Shown here piece by piece: positions 8,587-17,575 of a DNA stretch of 64,000 nucleotides (the first letter of the stretch is position 1; every line of letters begins with the position of its first letter). This DNA comes from Rhodobacter flavimaris (lineage in GTDB: Bacteria > Pseudomonadota > Alphaproteobacteria > Rhodobacterales > Rhodobacteraceae): assembly GCF_021378075.1 (NCBI RefSeq), contig NZ_JAJUOS010000001.1:310001-374000 (forward strand), in the 5' to 3' direction. The notes beneath the pieces are model-generated. The model saw nothing but the letters and a program-made list of their open reading frames with translations, made no database searches and was not told the DNA's origin. Made by a program: the position numbers and the translations under genes.

Positions 8587-9570
8587 ATGGCATTCCGGCT
8601 CAAACTCGTTCCCGATCATACCACTTTCGACTTCTTCAAGCACCAGTGGGCAACCTTCGGTTTCTCGGTGGTTCTGGTCGTGGCCTCGGTCATCATCTCG
8701 CTCGTGATGGGGCTGAACTTCGGCATCGACTTCAAGGGCGGCACCACGATCCGCACCGAGTCGACGACGCCGCTGGACATCGCGTCCTACCGTGGCGTGC
8801 TGCAACCGCTGAACATGGGCGACGTGGCGATCACCGAGGTCTTCGATCCGAACTTCCGCGAGGATCAGCACGTAGCCTCGATCCGCGTGCAGGCGCAGGA
8901 CGGCGACGAGGCCATCACCCCCGAGGTGATCGGCCAGATCGAAGCCGCGCTTAAAACCGTGGACCCGGAGGTCAAGTTCATCTCGACCGAATCCGTGGGT
9001 CCCAAGGTCTCGGGGGAGCTGATCTGGACGGCGATCTGGTCGATCCTGGGCGCGACGGCCGCAATCCTCATCTATGTTTGGCTGCGGTTCGAATGGCAAT
9101 TTGCAGTCGGCGCCGTCGCGGCGCTTGTACATGACGTGACCGTCACGGTCGGGATCTTCTCGCTCTTCCAGATCAAGTTTGACCTGACGATCATCGCGGC
9201 GCTGCTGACGATCCTGGGCTATTCGATCAACGACACCGTCGTCGTGTTCGACCGCCTGCGCGAGAACCTAATCAAGTACAAGACCATGCCGTTGCGCGAT
9301 GTAATGAACATCTCGGTCAACGAAACGCTTGCGCGTACCGTGATGACCTCCGGCACTACGCTTATCGCTCTGATTGCGCTTTTGATTTTGGGCGGTGACG
9401 TGATCCGAGGCTTCGTCTTCGCGATGACCTGGGGTGTGGTCGTCGGCACCTATTCGTCGGTCTATGTCGCCAAGAACATTGTTCTGTTCCTGGGTGTCGA
9501 CCGCGACAAGAAGCCGGTCGATCCTTCGGCCAAGTTCTTCACCGAAGGGGCTGCCGATGCCGATAACTGA
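8587..9570 (+). CDS. secF: Protein translocase subunit SecF
   Basis: Partner of SecD in proton-driven export. The 327 residues have an N-terminal span, 'LNFGIDFKGGT', a small periplasmic P4 domain, then five C-terminal spans. These carry 'GYSINDTVVVFDRLRENL' and 'SVNETLARTVMTSGTTLIAL', the SecF counterparts of the SecD motifs. The downstream Mth938-like gene starts inside its 3' end (14-base overlap), indicating co-translation. Confidence 0.97.
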   Translation: MAFRLKLVPDHTTFDFFKHQWATFGFSVVLVVASVIISLVMGLNFGIDFKGGTTIRTESTTPLDIASYRGVLQPLNMGDVAITEVFDPNFREDQHVASIRVQAQDGDEAITPEVIGQIEAALKTVDPEVKFISTESVGPKVSGELIWTAIWSILGATAAILIYVWLRFEWQFAVGAVAALVHDVTVTVGIFSLFQIKFDLTIIAALLTILGYSINDTVVVFDRLRENLIKYKTMPLRDVMNISVNETLARTVMTSGTTLIALIALLILGGDVIRGFVFAMTWGVVVGTYSSVYVAKNIVLFLGVDRDKKPVDPSAKFFTEGAADADN

Positions 9571-9928
9571 GGCCGAATACGGCGCCTCACTGCCGGTGGA
9601 TGGCTACGGGCCGGGGTTCTTCCGGGTCGCGGGGCAAGTTCATTGGGGCGGGATCGTCATCGAGGCAGGCAGCGTGACGCCCTGGGCCGGATATGACGAG
9701 CGCGCGCCGCTTCTGGCGCTCTCGGGCAAGGTCGACGTGCTTTTCGTGGGCACCGGCCCCGAGATCGCCTTTCTACCAAAGGATTTCGTGCGCGAGCTGG
9801 AGGCCGTGGGCGTGATGTGCGAGCCGATGGCAACCCCCTCGGCCGCGCGCACCTACAACGTGCTGCTGTCCGAAGGCCGTCGCGTCGCCGCGGCGCTGAT
9901 CTCCATGCCCGAGGGCGGTGCCGGATGA
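9557..9928 (+). CDS. Mth938-like domain protein (DUF498/NDUFAF3 family)
   Basis: A 123-residue soluble protein. The N-terminal '[22 protein letters not shown]' and later '[15 protein letters not shown]' and '[30 protein letters not shown]' are the pattern of the Mth938/NDUFAF3 fold. Mitochondrial relatives assist respiratory complex I assembly; bacterial members have no settled function. It overlaps secF by 14 bases and ccmA by 4 (ATGA), so it is translated as part of the export and cytochrome-maturation operon. The start is the only ATG fitting the family N-terminus. Confidence 0.85.
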   Translation: MPITEAEYGASLPVDGYGPGFFRVAGQVHWGGIVIEAGSVTPWAGYDERAPLLALSGKVDVLFVGTGPEIAFLPKDFVRELEAVGVMCEPMATPSAARTYNVLLSEGRRVAAALISMPEGGAG

Positions 9929-10557
9929 CCTTGCTGGCCGTCGAGAACCTGACCGTCACGCGCGGCGGCCTGCCCGTGCTTGAGGGGCTGAGCTTCACCT
10001 TGGCCGCCGGACATGCGCTGGTTCTGCGTGGCCCTAACGGCATCGGCAAGACGACGCTGCTGCGCACCCTTGCTGGGCTGCAACCGGCGCTGACCGGCAC
10101 GATCTCGATCCCGCCCGAGTCGATGGCCTATGCGGCCCATGCCGACGGGCTGAAATCCACCCTGAGCGTGACCGAGAACCTGCGCTTCTGGGCCTCGGTC
10201 TATGGCACTGGCCCGATCGACAGTGCGCTTGACCGGATGAACCTGCGCCAACTGGCCGAGCGCCCGGCGATGAGCCTCTCGGCCGGGCAGAAGCGCCGTC
10301 TGGGGCTTGCGCGCCTTCTGGTAACGGGGCGCCCGGTCTGGGTGCTGGATGAACCGACCGTGTCGCTTGACGCGGCCTCGGTTGCGCTGTTTGCCGATGC
10401 CGTGCGCAGCCACCTGGCTAAGGGCGGTGCTGCGCTGATGGCCACCCATATCGACCTTGGGCTGCATGAGGCCGCAGTGCTGGATCTGGCCCCCTTCAAG
10501 GCACTTCCCCCCGAGGAAGGCGGCTACAAGGGATCGTTTGACGAGGCTTTCTCATGA
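9925..10557 (+). CDS. ccmA: Heme exporter ATP-binding protein CcmA
   Basis: ABC ATPase (210 aa) of the CcmAB(CD) complex, which releases holo-CcmE during cytochrome c maturation. Walker A '[18 protein letters not shown]', ABC signature '[15 protein letters not shown]', Walker B '[13 protein letters not shown]' and the switch His in 'ATHIDLG' are all present. It starts at the ATGA overlap with the preceding gene and ends in an ATGA overlap with ccmB. Called helA in Rhodobacter capsulatus. Confidence 0.95.
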   Translation: MTLLAVENLTVTRGGLPVLEGLSFTLAAGHALVLRGPNGIGKTTLLRTLAGLQPALTGTISIPPESMAYAAHADGLKSTLSVTENLRFWASVYGTGPIDSALDRMNLRQLAERPAMSLSAGQKRRLGLARLLVTGRPVWVLDEPTVSLDAASVALFADAVRSHLAKGGAALMATHIDLGLHEAAVLDLAPFKALPPEEGGYKGSFDEAFS

Positions 10558-11210
10558 TCGCGCTGTTGCTACGGGATTTGCGGCTTGCGGTGCGGGCAGG
10601 GGGCGGGTTTGGCCTTGGTCTTGCGTTCTTCCTGATCGTGGTGACGCTGGTGCCCTTCGGGGTAGGCCCCGAGGGCGACGTGCTCTCGCGTATCGCGACC
10701 GGCGTGCTGTGGCTTGGCGCGCTGCTCGCCTGCCTGCTCTCGCTCGACCGGATCTTCGCGCTTGATTTCGAGGATGGCTCGCTGGATCTTCTGGCCACCG
10801 CCCCGGTTCCTCTGGAGGGCGTAGTGTCTATCAAGGCGCTGGCGCACTGGATCACCACGGGCCTGCCGCTGGTTCTTGCGGCGCCGGTCTTCGGCGTGCT
10901 GCTGCACCTGCCGGGGCCTGCCTATTTCTGGCTGGTGGTGTCGCTGATCCTTGGCACGCCCGCCCTGTCGGTGCTGGGGGCTTTCGGCGCGGCGCTGACG
11001 GTAGGCCTCAAGCGCGGCGGGCTGTTGCTGTCGCTGCTCGTGCTGCCGCTATACGTGCCAACGCTGATTTTCGGCGCCGAGCTGGTCAAGCGCGGCGCCT
11101 CGGGCATGGATACGCAGATGCCGCTCTTGATGCTGGCGGGGATCACCGCTGCGACCATCGCAGTGGTGCCTTTTGCCTCGGCCGCAGCGATCCGGGTGAA
11201 TCTTCGCTAG
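10554..11210 (+). CDS. ccmB: Heme exporter membrane protein CcmB
   Basis: Membrane subunit (218 aa, about six spans) pairing with CcmA. Family blocks seen: '[14 protein letters not shown]' at the N-terminus, '[21 protein letters not shown]', '[18 protein letters not shown]' and '[18 protein letters not shown]'. Translationally coupled to ccmA. An 88-base gap then separates it from ccmC, the largest gap in this gene run; no hairpin terminator was seen there. Confidence 0.95.
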   Translation: MIALLLRDLRLAVRAGGGFGLGLAFFLIVVTLVPFGVGPEGDVLSRIATGVLWLGALLACLLSLDRIFALDFEDGSLDLLATAPVPLEGVVSIKALAHWITTGLPLVLAAPVFGVLLHLPGPAYFWLVVSLILGTPALSVLGAFGAALTVGLKRGGLLLSLLVLPLYVPTLIFGAELVKRGASGMDTQMPLLMLAGITAATIAVVPFASAAAIRVNLR

Positions 11211-11298
11211 CTTGACCCTCGTCAATCTGCCGCGTTGTATTTCGTGGCAAACGCAATAGTGACTTGAGCGCGAACGAACAGGAAAGTAGCAAAACCCA

Positions 11299-12027
11299 AT
11301 GTCGATCTGGGAATACGCCAACCCCGTCAAATTCATGAAGACCTCGTCTTTCCTCCTGCCATGGGTGACGGGTCTTGCCGTGGTATGCCTTGCGGTGGGG
11401 CTTTACTGGGGCTTCTTCCTGACCCCCGAGGCCGAGAACTTCAAGCAATCCGTCAAGGTGATCTACGTCCACGTGCCCTCGGCGATGATGGCGATCAACA
11501 TCTGGGCGATGATGCTGGTGACCTCGCTGATCTGGCTGATCCGGCGTCACCACGTGTCGGCCCTGGCGGCCAAGGCGGCGGCACCCATCGGCCTTGTGAT
11601 GACCTTCATCGCGCTGGTCACCGGTGCGATCTGGGGCCAGCCGATGTGGGGCACCTGGTGGGAGTGGGACCCGCGTCTGACCTCGTTCCTGATCCTGTTC
11701 CTGTTCTACCTGGGCTACATCGCGCTGTGGGAAGCGATTGACAATCCTGACACCGCCGCCGATCTGACCGGCGTGCTGTGCCTTGTGGGTTCGGTCTTCG
11801 CAATCCTCAGCCGCTACGCGGTGAACTTCTGGAACCAGGGGCTGCATCAGGGGGCGACGCTCTCGCTCGACAAGGAAGAGAATATCTCGGACATCTACTG
11901 GTTCCCGCTTTTGCTATGCATCGCCGGGTTCATCCTGTTCTTCGTCGCGCTGGTGCTGCTGCGCACCCGCACCGAGATCCGCGCGCGCCGCCTGAAGGCG
12001 CTTGAGCAGAGGGAGCGCATGGCATGA
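11299..12027 (+). CDS. ccmC: Heme transfer protein CcmC
   Basis: Six-span membrane protein (242 aa) that presents heme to the chaperone CcmE. The heme-handling tryptophan-rich motif 'GTWWEWDPRLTSF' (usual form WGTWWxWDxRLTS) lies in a periplasmic loop. The flanking conserved histidines are in 'IYVHVPSAMM' and 'NQGLHQGATL'. An AGGAAAGT element precedes the ATG. The stop overlaps the ccmD start (ATGA). Confidence 0.95.
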   Translation: MSIWEYANPVKFMKTSSFLLPWVTGLAVVCLAVGLYWGFFLTPEAENFKQSVKVIYVHVPSAMMAINIWAMMLVTSLIWLIRRHHVSALAAKAAAPIGLVMTFIALVTGAIWGQPMWGTWWEWDPRLTSFLILFLFYLGYIALWEAIDNPDTAADLTGVLCLVGSVFAILSRYAVNFWNQGLHQGATLSLDKEENISDIYWFPLLLCIAGFILFFVALVLLRTRTEIRARRLKALEQRERMA

Positions 12028-12182
12028 TGCCGGATCTGGGCAAATACGCTGGCACCGTGATCTTTTCGTATGTCGGGACGATCGTTCCGATGGTGCTGCT
12101 GGTGGCGCTGACCCTGTGGAAGGGCGCCAAGGTCAAACAGGCGCTCAAGCGTCAGGAAGAACGGATGAAGAAAGATGGCTAA
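12024..12182 (+). CDS. ccmD: Heme exporter protein CcmD
   Basis: A 52-residue single-span protein, MMPDLGKYAG...RMKKDG. It has a short N-terminus containing 'LGKYAGTVIFSYVG', one hydrophobic helix (VPMVLLVALTLW) and a basic tail with 'KRQEERMKK', the standard CcmD plan. CcmD stabilises CcmC-CcmE and helps the CcmAB ATPase release holo-CcmE. It starts within the ccmC stop (ATGA) and overlaps ccmG by 8 bases. The R. capsulatus counterpart, as I recall, is also about 52 residues. The second ATG at 12027 is an alternative start. Confidence 0.9.
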   Translation: MMPDLGKYAGTVIFSYVGTIVPMVLLVALTLWKGAKVKQALKRQEERMKKDG

Positions 12183-12705
12183 GCCATTGATGTTTCTGCC
12201 GCCGGTGATCTTCGCGGCGCTCGCCGGCATGTTTGTATGGGGCATGAGCCGCGAAGACCCCAAGCAGCTGCCGACCGCGCTTGCCGGCAAGGACGCGCCG
12301 CCCGTGCAGTTGACGCCGATGGCGGGTTTTGAGCCCTTCACCGATGCCGACCTGCGCGATGGCGAGATCAAGCTTGTGAACTTCTGGGCCTCGTGGTGCG
12401 CGCCCTGCCGGGTTGAGCATCCGAATCTCGAGGCGCTGTCGAAGGATGGCGTGACGGTTCTGGGCGTGAACTACAAGGACGAGCCCGGCAATGCCGTTGG
12501 CTTCCTGGAAGAGCTTGGCAACCCTTACGCCCGCATCGGCGCGGACCGCGCGGGCCGCATGGCGCTCGACTGGGGTGTCTATGGCGTGCCCGAGACCTTC
12601 GTGGTCGATGGCGAGGGTAAGGTGATCTTCCGCTTTGCAGGCCCCGTCACGCAGCGCGTGATCGACGAGCGTCTTGCACCCCTTCTGGCGGGCGAGGGCG
12701 AGTAA
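12175..12705 (+). CDS. ccmG: Thiol:disulfide interchange protein CcmG/DsbE (HelX)
   Basis: Membrane-anchored periplasmic thioredoxin (176 aa) that reduces apocytochrome c cysteines before heme attachment. It has an uncleaved N-terminal anchor (about residues 4-23), then 'NFWASWCAPCRVEHPNLE' with the active-site WCxxC at C75/C78. The conserved 'GVYGVPETFVVDG' holds the cis-proline. It is the last gene of the ccm run; ccmE, F, H and I are not in this window. Confidence 0.95.
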   Translation: MAKPLMFLPPVIFAALAGMFVWGMSREDPKQLPTALAGKDAPPVQLTPMAGFEPFTDADLRDGEIKLVNFWASWCAPCRVEHPNLEALSKDGVTVLGVNYKDEPGNAVGFLEELGNPYARIGADRAGRMALDWGVYGVPETFVVDGEGKVIFRFAGPVTQRVIDERLAPLLAGEGE

Positions 12706-12708
12706 GCT

Positions 12709-12885
12709 TCAGGGCAGGTGGCGCGGCGCACGTTCCATCTGCGCCCATTCCGGCCATAGCCCGGCCCATTCCAGACCGACGATCGCGATGACGATCAGCG
12801 CGACCGCCAGAACGATCCTGAGCCTGCGCATAGAGGGCGGGTGCCGAACCCAGTTCGACATCCGCACCAGCCAGATCAGGTTCAT
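12709..12885 (-). CDS. Small single-span membrane protein coupled to hpt (hypothetical)
   Basis: A 58-residue frame, '[18 protein letters not shown]'...'[10 protein letters not shown]', whose ATG overlaps the hpt stop as ATGA. It has a short amphipathic N-terminus with HPPS, basic residues (MRRLR), one strong membrane helix ([15 protein letters not shown]) and a Trp/Pro-rich end (LWPEWAQ). I recall similar small proteins next to hpt in other Rhodobacterales, which supports a real gene, but no function is known to me. It converges on ccmG with 3 bases between stops. Confidence 0.72.
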   Translation of the reverse strand: MNLIWLVRMSNWVRHPPSMRRLRIVLAVALIVIAIVGLEWAGLWPEWAQMERAPRHLP

Positions 12886-13433
12886 GCCTTGGCGTCGTCA
12901 GTGAAAGTGACCTTGCCGATGAACGGCAGGTTGCGGTGGCCCTGCGCGAAATCGAGACCGTAGCCCACGACGAACTCATCGGGAATCTCAAAGCCGGTCC
13001 AGGTGGCGCGGACCTCGACCTCGCGCCGCGAGGGCTTGTCGAGCATGGCGCAGCACTCGATCCGGCGCGGGCCGCGGTCGCGCAGCAGTTCCATCACCTT
13101 CGAGATCGTGTGGCCAGTATCGACGATATCCTCGACCACTAGCACGTCGCGCCCGCCGATATTGCCACGCAGGTCTTTCAGGATGCGCACCTCGCGCGAT
13201 GAGGTCGTCTCGTTGCCGTAGCTAGACGCTTCAAGGAAATCGACTTCGCAGGGCAGGTCGATCTCGCGGATGAGGTCGGCGATGAACACGAAGGAGCCGC
13301 GCAGCAGGCCCACGACGACCAGACGGTCGGTTCCCTTGAAGCTTTGCGTGATTTCCTCGGCCAGCGCCTCGACGCGCGCGGCTATGCGCTTGGCGGAGAT
13401 CATCTGATCAATCACATAGGGGCGTTGCGACAT
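12882..13433 (-). CDS. hpt: Hypoxanthine phosphoribosyltransferase
   Basis: Purine-salvage enzyme (183 aa) converting hypoxanthine or guanine plus PRPP to IMP or GMP. The PRPP-binding loop is '[14 protein letters not shown]' (97-110). Also present are '[16 protein letters not shown]', the flexible-loop '[11 protein letters not shown]' and the base-contact '[10 protein letters not shown]'-type stretch near the end. The start '[17 protein letters not shown]' fits the family; upstream open codons are ignored. It is divergent from the COQ10/RatA-like gene over 84 bases. Confidence 0.95.
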   Translation of the reverse strand: MSQRPYVIDQMISAKRIAARVEALAEEITQSFKGTDRLVVVGLLRGSFVFIADLIREIDLPCEVDFLEASSYGNETTSSREVRILKDLRGNIGGRDVLVVEDIVDTGHTISKVMELLRDRGPRRIECCAMLDKPSRREVEVRATWTGFEIPDEFVVGYGLDFAQGHRNLPFIGKVTFTDDAKA

Positions 13434-13517
13434 CCGGTAACTCCTCGGATCGGGGCCTTGAACACTTGCCCGCTTTATCGCAACAAGGGGCGAAAGGAAA
13501 CCTTGGGAAGGAGCGTC

Positions 13518-13979
13518 ATGCCGACACATTCCGAAAAGCGCGTCATGCCTTATTCGGCGCGCCAGATGTATGATCTGGTTTCGGATGTGGCTCGCTACCC
13601 GGAGTTCCTGCCGTGGAACTCGGCTGCGCGCGTGCGCTCGCGCAAACCGGGGCCCGAGCCGGGGTCGGAGGTGATCGAGGCCGATCTGGTGATCTCGTTC
13701 AAGGTGTTCCGCGAACGCTTCGGCTCGCGCGCGACGCTGCACCCCGAAGAGAACCGCGTCGAGGTCGAATATCTCGATGGGCCGTTCAAATACCTCAAGA
13801 GCTGGTGGCAATTCGCCGACCGACCCGAGGGCGGCTGCAACGTCGAGTTCTTCGTGGATTTCGAATTCCGCAACGCGATCCTGCAAAAGGTCATCGGCGT
13901 GGTTTTCGACGAGGCGATGCGCCGCATCGTGCGGGCCTTCGAAGAGCGCGCCATATCGCTGTACGGCAAGGAGGCCTGA
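13518..13979 (+). CDS. COQ10/RatA-type START-domain protein
   Basis: A 153-residue polyketide-cyclase/START-fold protein. '[28 protein letters not shown]' is the family N-terminal helix-strand. It is followed by '[24 protein letters not shown]', '[14 protein letters not shown]' and a long C-terminal helix, '[21 protein letters not shown]'. Mitochondrial Coq10 binds ubiquinone and aids respiration; E. coli RatA is described as acting on 50S subunits. The alphaproteobacterial form is usually taken as a ubiquinone-binding protein, which is an inference here. RBS GGAAGGAG lies just upstream. Confidence 0.9.
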   Translation: MPTHSEKRVMPYSARQMYDLVSDVARYPEFLPWNSAARVRSRKPGPEPGSEVIEADLVISFKVFRERFGSRATLHPEENRVEVEYLDGPFKYLKSWWQFADRPEGGCNVEFFVDFEFRNAILQKVIGVVFDEAMRRIVRAFEERAISLYGKEA

Positions 13980-13995
13980 GCCCCCTGCCAGCAAA

Positions 13996-14018
13996 AAGGC
14001 CGCCCGGTGGGCGGCCTT
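13996..14018. terminator. Bidirectional intrinsic terminator
   Basis: Perfect 10-bp stem AAGGCCGCCC/GGGCGGCCTT around a GGT loop, flanked by an A-run on the left and a T-rich stretch on the right. It sits between the convergent START-domain gene and the ammonium transporter gene, so it can end both. Confidence 0.88.
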
Positions 14019-14030
14019 CTTCATTTCAGA

Positions 14031-15209
14031 TCACGAGTTCATATCGTAGGCGCGCTCGCCATGGGTTGAAAGGTCGAGACCGTTCGTCTCGGCTTCCTTG
14101 TCCACGCGCATCGGGAAGACCAGCGCCACGCCCTTGGCGATGACCCAGGTCAGCGCCAGCGTATAGACTCCAACCACCACCAGTGCGCCAAGTTGCGCGA
14201 CATAGCTGCCATGGCCGAACACGGCGACCATGATGGTGCCGAAGATGCCGCCCACGCCATGCACGGCGAAAACGTCGAGGGTGTCGTCGATGCGGATACG
14301 CTCGCGGATCATGACGACCGCCTCCTGGCACAGGATGCCCGCGACGGTGCCAATGGCCAGCGCCTCCAGCGGGCCGACAAAGCCCGAGGCCGGCGTGATC
14401 GAGGCAAGGCCCGCGATGGTGCCGGTCACGATGCCCACCAGCGACGAGCGACCGAACTTGATGCGTTCCCACGCCGCCCAGCTAAGCGAGGCCGCCGCCG
14501 CCGAGATATGCGTCACAGTGATCGCCATCGCAGCACCACCGTCGGCCGCAAGCTGCGAGCCGCCATTGAAGCCGAACCAGCCGACCCAGAGCAACCCCGC
14601 ACCCATGGCAACCATGCCGGGGTTATGAGGCGGGGTGGTGCGGTGGCGGCGCGGGCCGATCATGATGGCCAGCAGCAGCGCGGCCAGCGCGGCGGTCTCG
14701 TGCACGACGATGCCGCCCGCGAAATCGCGCGTGCCGACCTCGCCCCAGATACCGCCATCCGACATGATGCCGCCGCCCCAGATCCAATGCGTCACCGGCG
14801 CGTAGACCAGCAGCATCCACAGCGCCGAGAACAGCATCACGAAGGAGAAGTTCACACGCTCGACAAAGGCGCCGATGATCAGCGCGGGGGTGATGATCGC
14901 GAAGGTCATCTGGAAGGCGAAAAATAGGATCTCGGGCAGGGTGCCCTTGAGCGTGTCAGGGCCGACACCCAGCATCCCGAAGCGCGCAAGCCCGCCCCAC
15001 CAGCCATTCGCCTCGCCAAAGGCGATGGAATAGCCGCCAAGCAGCCATAGCACGCTCATCAGTGCAGCCAGGCCGAAGCACTGCATGAAGATCGAGAGCA
15101 CGTTGCGCGCGCGCACCAGCCCCCCGTAGAACAGCGCCAGCCCCGGCAGCGTCATCAACAGCACAAGCGCCGTCGCCACCATGATCCAGGCGGTATCAGC
15201 CCCATTCAT
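14031..15209 (-). CDS. amtB: Ammonium transporter (Amt family)
   Basis: Membrane channel (392 aa, about eleven spans) taking up ammonium/ammonia. Amt signatures: 'LPGLALFYGGLVRARNVLSIFMQC', 'FAFQMTFAIITPALIIGAFVERV', 'VYAPVTHWIWGGG', 'DFAGGIVVHETAALAALLLA', and 'LDVFAVHGVGGIFGT' with the second pore histidine. The start follows a strong AAGGAGG site; the open frame continues upstream without a better start. No glnK is adjacent, unlike the usual glnK-amtB pair. Expression is probably under nitrogen control; a perfect palindrome lies about 97 bases upstream. Confidence 0.95.
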   Translation of the reverse strand: MNGADTAWIMVATALVLLMTLPGLALFYGGLVRARNVLSIFMQCFGLAALMSVLWLLGGYSIAFGEANGWWGGLARFGMLGVGPDTLKGTLPEILFFAFQMTFAIITPALIIGAFVERVNFSFVMLFSALWMLLVYAPVTHWIWGGGIMSDGGIWGEVGTRDFAGGIVVHETAALAALLLAIMIGPRRHRTTPPHNPGMVAMGAGLLWVGWFGFNGGSQLAADGGAAMAITVTHISAAAASLSWAAWERIKFGRSSLVGIVTGTIAGLASITPASGFVGPLEALAIGTVAGILCQEAVVMIRERIRIDDTLDVFAVHGVGGIFGTIMVAVFGHGSYVAQLGALVVVGVYTLALTWVIAKGVALVFPMRVDKEAETNGLDLSTHGERAYDMNS

Positions 15210-15305
15210 CCCCGAATCCTCCTTAATTCGTCCTTGAAGGCGCAGGAGCATGTCGACGCAGTTCAGAAAAGAGGCATTGCCCGCGTTGAGGTGCGTAAAA
15301 TTAAT

Positions 15306-15321
15306 GCATTGCCAGCAATGC
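15306..15321. promoter_or_regulatory. Perfect inverted repeat upstream of amtB, candidate operator
   Basis: GCATTGC-CA-GCAATGC, 7-bp arms, about 97 bases before the amtB ATG on the minus strand. The GC..N..GC layout loosely resembles NtrC enhancer half-sites (TGCACC/GGTGCA) but is not a consensus match. A TATAAT hexamer on the minus strand (15357-15362) lies upstream of it. The role is inferred from position only. Confidence 0.35.
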
Positions 15322-15368
15322 CTATGGATTAGGCGCTTAGTGCTGGCCAATGATAAATTATAGGCAGC

Positions 15369-15845
15369 TTACGAATCCTGCTTCAGCGCGGCAGCAAGCA
15401 GACCAAGCGCGTGATTTCGCGCCGCAAGGCGCACATTCGCCCGCCCAAGCGCGCCGAATTCGATGGTCTCGACGCGGGTCGGGTGACCCCGTAGCGCCAG
15501 CCCGAAACAGACGCGACCCTCGGGTTTGAACTCGGAGCCACCGGGGCCAGCGATGCCGGTAATCGATACGGCCAAATCCGCTTGCGAGTGAAACAGCGCG
15601 CCTTCCGCCATCTCGCGCGCGACCTCCTCGGAGACCGCACCATAGGCCGTCAGGCTGGCCTCGGTCACGCCGAGCATCTCTTGCTTAGCGAGGTTCGAGT
15701 AGGTGACAAAGCCGCGTTCGAACACGTCGGAAGAGCCTGGGATGTCGGTCAGGGCGGCGGCGACCATGCCTCCGGTGCAGCTTTCGGCAGTGGCGATGCG
15801 CAGCCCCTTGGCGCGGGCGGCGGCAAGGATCTGCTCGGGGGTCAT
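15369..15845 (-). CDS. pncC: Nicotinamide-nucleotide amidohydrolase PncC (CinA C-terminal family)
   Basis: Stand-alone CinA_C domain (158 aa) that deamidates NMN to nicotinic acid mononucleotide in pyridine-nucleotide recycling. The catalytic region 'RIATAESCTGGMVAAALTDIPGSSDVF' with the Ser of 'ESCTGG' is intact. It is followed by 'GFVTYSNLAKQEMLGV', 'GAVSEEVAREMAEGAL' and 'SITGIAGPGG'. It lacks the N-terminal MoeA-like domain of full CinA, as usual for this short form. Its ATG overlaps the pgpA stop (ATGA). Confidence 0.93.
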   Translation of the reverse strand: MTPEQILAAARAKGLRIATAESCTGGMVAAALTDIPGSSDVFERGFVTYSNLAKQEMLGVTEASLTAYGAVSEEVAREMAEGALFHSQADLAVSITGIAGPGGSEFKPEGRVCFGLALRGHPTRVETIEFGALGRANVRLAARNHALGLLAAALKQDS

Positions 15846-16327
15846 CGCAGCATCACCCCGTGATAGAGCCCCGCCAGAACCAGCGTCACGAGGCCCGCGA
15901 AAAGGCCCGCCCAGAGGTCGTCAAGCATTACGCCCGCCGCATCGCCGCGCCGGTCGGCGCGCCCGACCAACCAGGGCTTGGTGATGTCAAAGAGGCGAAA
16001 CAGTGCGAAGGCCGCCACGGCGCCGGGCCAGACCATCGGCATATCGCGCATCCAGAACCCCGCCGCCGGAAAGAGCAAGGCAAGCCACTGGCCCGCGACC
16101 TCGTCGATCACGATTTCCGAGGGGTCCTCGCCGGGCCGGTCGCGCAGTTCCTCGCCGACGGTATAAAAGCCAAGCGCCGTCACCGCGATGGTGGCGACGA
16201 CGAGAGGGATGAAGCCCAGGTAGCGCTCGATCCCCCAGCCCACGGCCAGCGCCGCCAGCGACCCCCAGGTGCCCGGCGCGGGACGCAGCAGCCCGGTATA
16301 GAAGAAGGTGTTGATGAAGCGCAGCAT
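15842..16327 (-). CDS. pgpA: Phosphatidylglycerophosphatase A
   Basis: Membrane enzyme (161 aa) dephosphorylating phosphatidylglycerophosphate to phosphatidylglycerol. 'TGLLRPAPGTWGSLAAL', 'GEDPSEIVIDEVAGQWLALL' and 'FRLFDITKPWLV' are the PgpA motifs; the acidic residues of the second and third blocks bind Mg. About four spans. It lies one base after ispDF and overlaps pncC, so the three genes form one operon. Confidence 0.94.
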   Translation of the reverse strand: MLRFINTFFYTGLLRPAPGTWGSLAALAVGWGIERYLGFIPLVVATIAVTALGFYTVGEELRDRPGEDPSEIVIDEVAGQWLALLFPAAGFWMRDMPMVWPGAVAAFALFRLFDITKPWLVGRADRRGDAAGVMLDDLWAGLFAGLVTLVLAGLYHGVMLR

Positions 16328-16328
16328 C

Positions 16329-17468
16329 TCAGTCTCCGATCAGGGTCGCGGTGGCGATCGCGGCGATACCCTCTTCGCGGCCGGTGAACCCAAGCCGCTC
16401 GGAAGTGGTGGCCTTGACCGAGATCCGCTCGGGCGGCAGGCCCATGATCCGCGCAAGCTCGGCGGCCATTGCCAGTGCGTGGGGGCCGATTTTGGGCCGC
16501 TCGCAGATCAGCGTAACGTCGGCGTTCGAAATCCGATAGCCCTTGGAGGCCGCCAGCTTCACCGCATGATCAAGGAAGATCCATGAGGCCGCACCTTTCC
16601 ACTGCGGGTCCGAGGGCGGAAAGTGGCGCCCGATATCGCCCTCGGCCAGCGCGCCGTAGATCGCGTCGGTCAGTGCGTGCATCCCGACATCGGCGTCGGA
16701 ATGGCCGAGCAAGCCCTTGGAATGCGGAACCTTGACCCCGCAGAGGATAACATGGTCGCCATCGCAAAAGGCGTGGACATCGTAGCCATTGCCCAAACGG
16801 ACATCCATGGCGCGCTCCTTTCGTGACCGAAGAACCGCCGCGGCGCGGGTGAAATCTTCGGGGTAGGTGATCTTGAGATTGTCTTCCGAGCCCGCAACGA
16901 TCCGCACCGGCAGGCCAGCCGCGCGCGCGACCTCGACATCGTCGGCGGCGTCGCCACCATGGGCGCGATGCGCAGCGAGAATGTCGTCAAATCGGAAGCC
17001 CTGCGGGGTTTGCGCGCGCCACAGCCCTTCGCGCGACTGGGTGCCAGCGACCTCGCCATCAGCGCCACGCCAGAGCGCGTCGGAGACTGGCAGCGCGGGC
17101 GCGGCGGCGGGGGCAGCATCCAGTGCCGCCAGCACGCGGTCAACGACCTCGGCCGAGATTAGCGGACGCGCGCCATCGTGGATCAGAACCTTGCCGATTC
17201 CGCCGCCATCCAGCGCCTCAAGCGCGTTGCGAACACTCTCGGCCCGGCTGGCGCCCCCGGCGACCAGCGTGACGCCGCCCCCAAGCAGTGCAAGGCCGCG
17301 CGCCATGTCATCGGGATGCAGCACGACCACGATGCGCCCGACGCCCGCAAAGGCCGCGACGGTATGCGCCAGCACGGGGCGGCCAAGCAAGTCGCGCCAT
17401 TGTTTGGGCTCATCGCCCCCGGCGCGGGTGCCGCGGCCAGCTGCCACGATAATCACTGCAACCGACAT
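16329..17468 (-). CDS. ispDF: Bifunctional IspD/IspF isoprenoid biosynthesis enzyme
   Basis: One 379-residue chain carries two steps of the MEP pathway. IspD (about 1-225) makes CDP-methylerythritol and shows '[22 protein letters not shown]', '[11 protein letters not shown]' and '[21 protein letters not shown]'. IspF (about 225-379) makes MEcPP and shows '[20 protein letters not shown]' with the metal Asp-His pair, '[16 protein letters not shown]' and '[17 protein letters not shown]'. The intervening kinase IspE is elsewhere. The fusion is common in alphaproteobacteria. Confidence 0.96.
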   Translation of the reverse strand: MSVAVIIVAAGRGTRAGGDEPKQWRDLLGRPVLAHTVAAFAGVGRIVVVLHPDDMARGLALLGGGVTLVAGGASRAESVRNALEALDGGGIGKVLIHDGARPLISAEVVDRVLAALDAAPAAAPALPVSDALWRGADGEVAGTQSREGLWRAQTPQGFRFDDILAAHRAHGGDAADDVEVARAAGLPVRIVAGSEDNLKITYPEDFTRAAAVLRSRKERAMDVRLGNGYDVHAFCDGDHVILCGVKVPHSKGLLGHSDADVGMHALTDAIYGALAEGDIGRHFPPSDPQWKGAASWIFLDHAVKLAASKGYRISNADVTLICERPKIGPHALAMAAELARIMGLPPERISVKATTSERLGFTGREEGIAAIATATLIGD

Positions 17469-17575
17469 CGTGCCTCCTCGGTGCGGTCGGGAATTCTTGC
17501 CTCAGGCTTAGGTCATGCGCGCGTTTGGTGCAATCCGCGCCTTGCATGGCAGCTTTGTGACAGAAACAGAGGGTG

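Noticed and set aside
15240..15360. Sigma-54 promoter upstream of amtB
   Set aside because: TGGCAATGCATTAAT resembles the -24 element, but the -12 GC/TTGCA part is missing at the required spacing.
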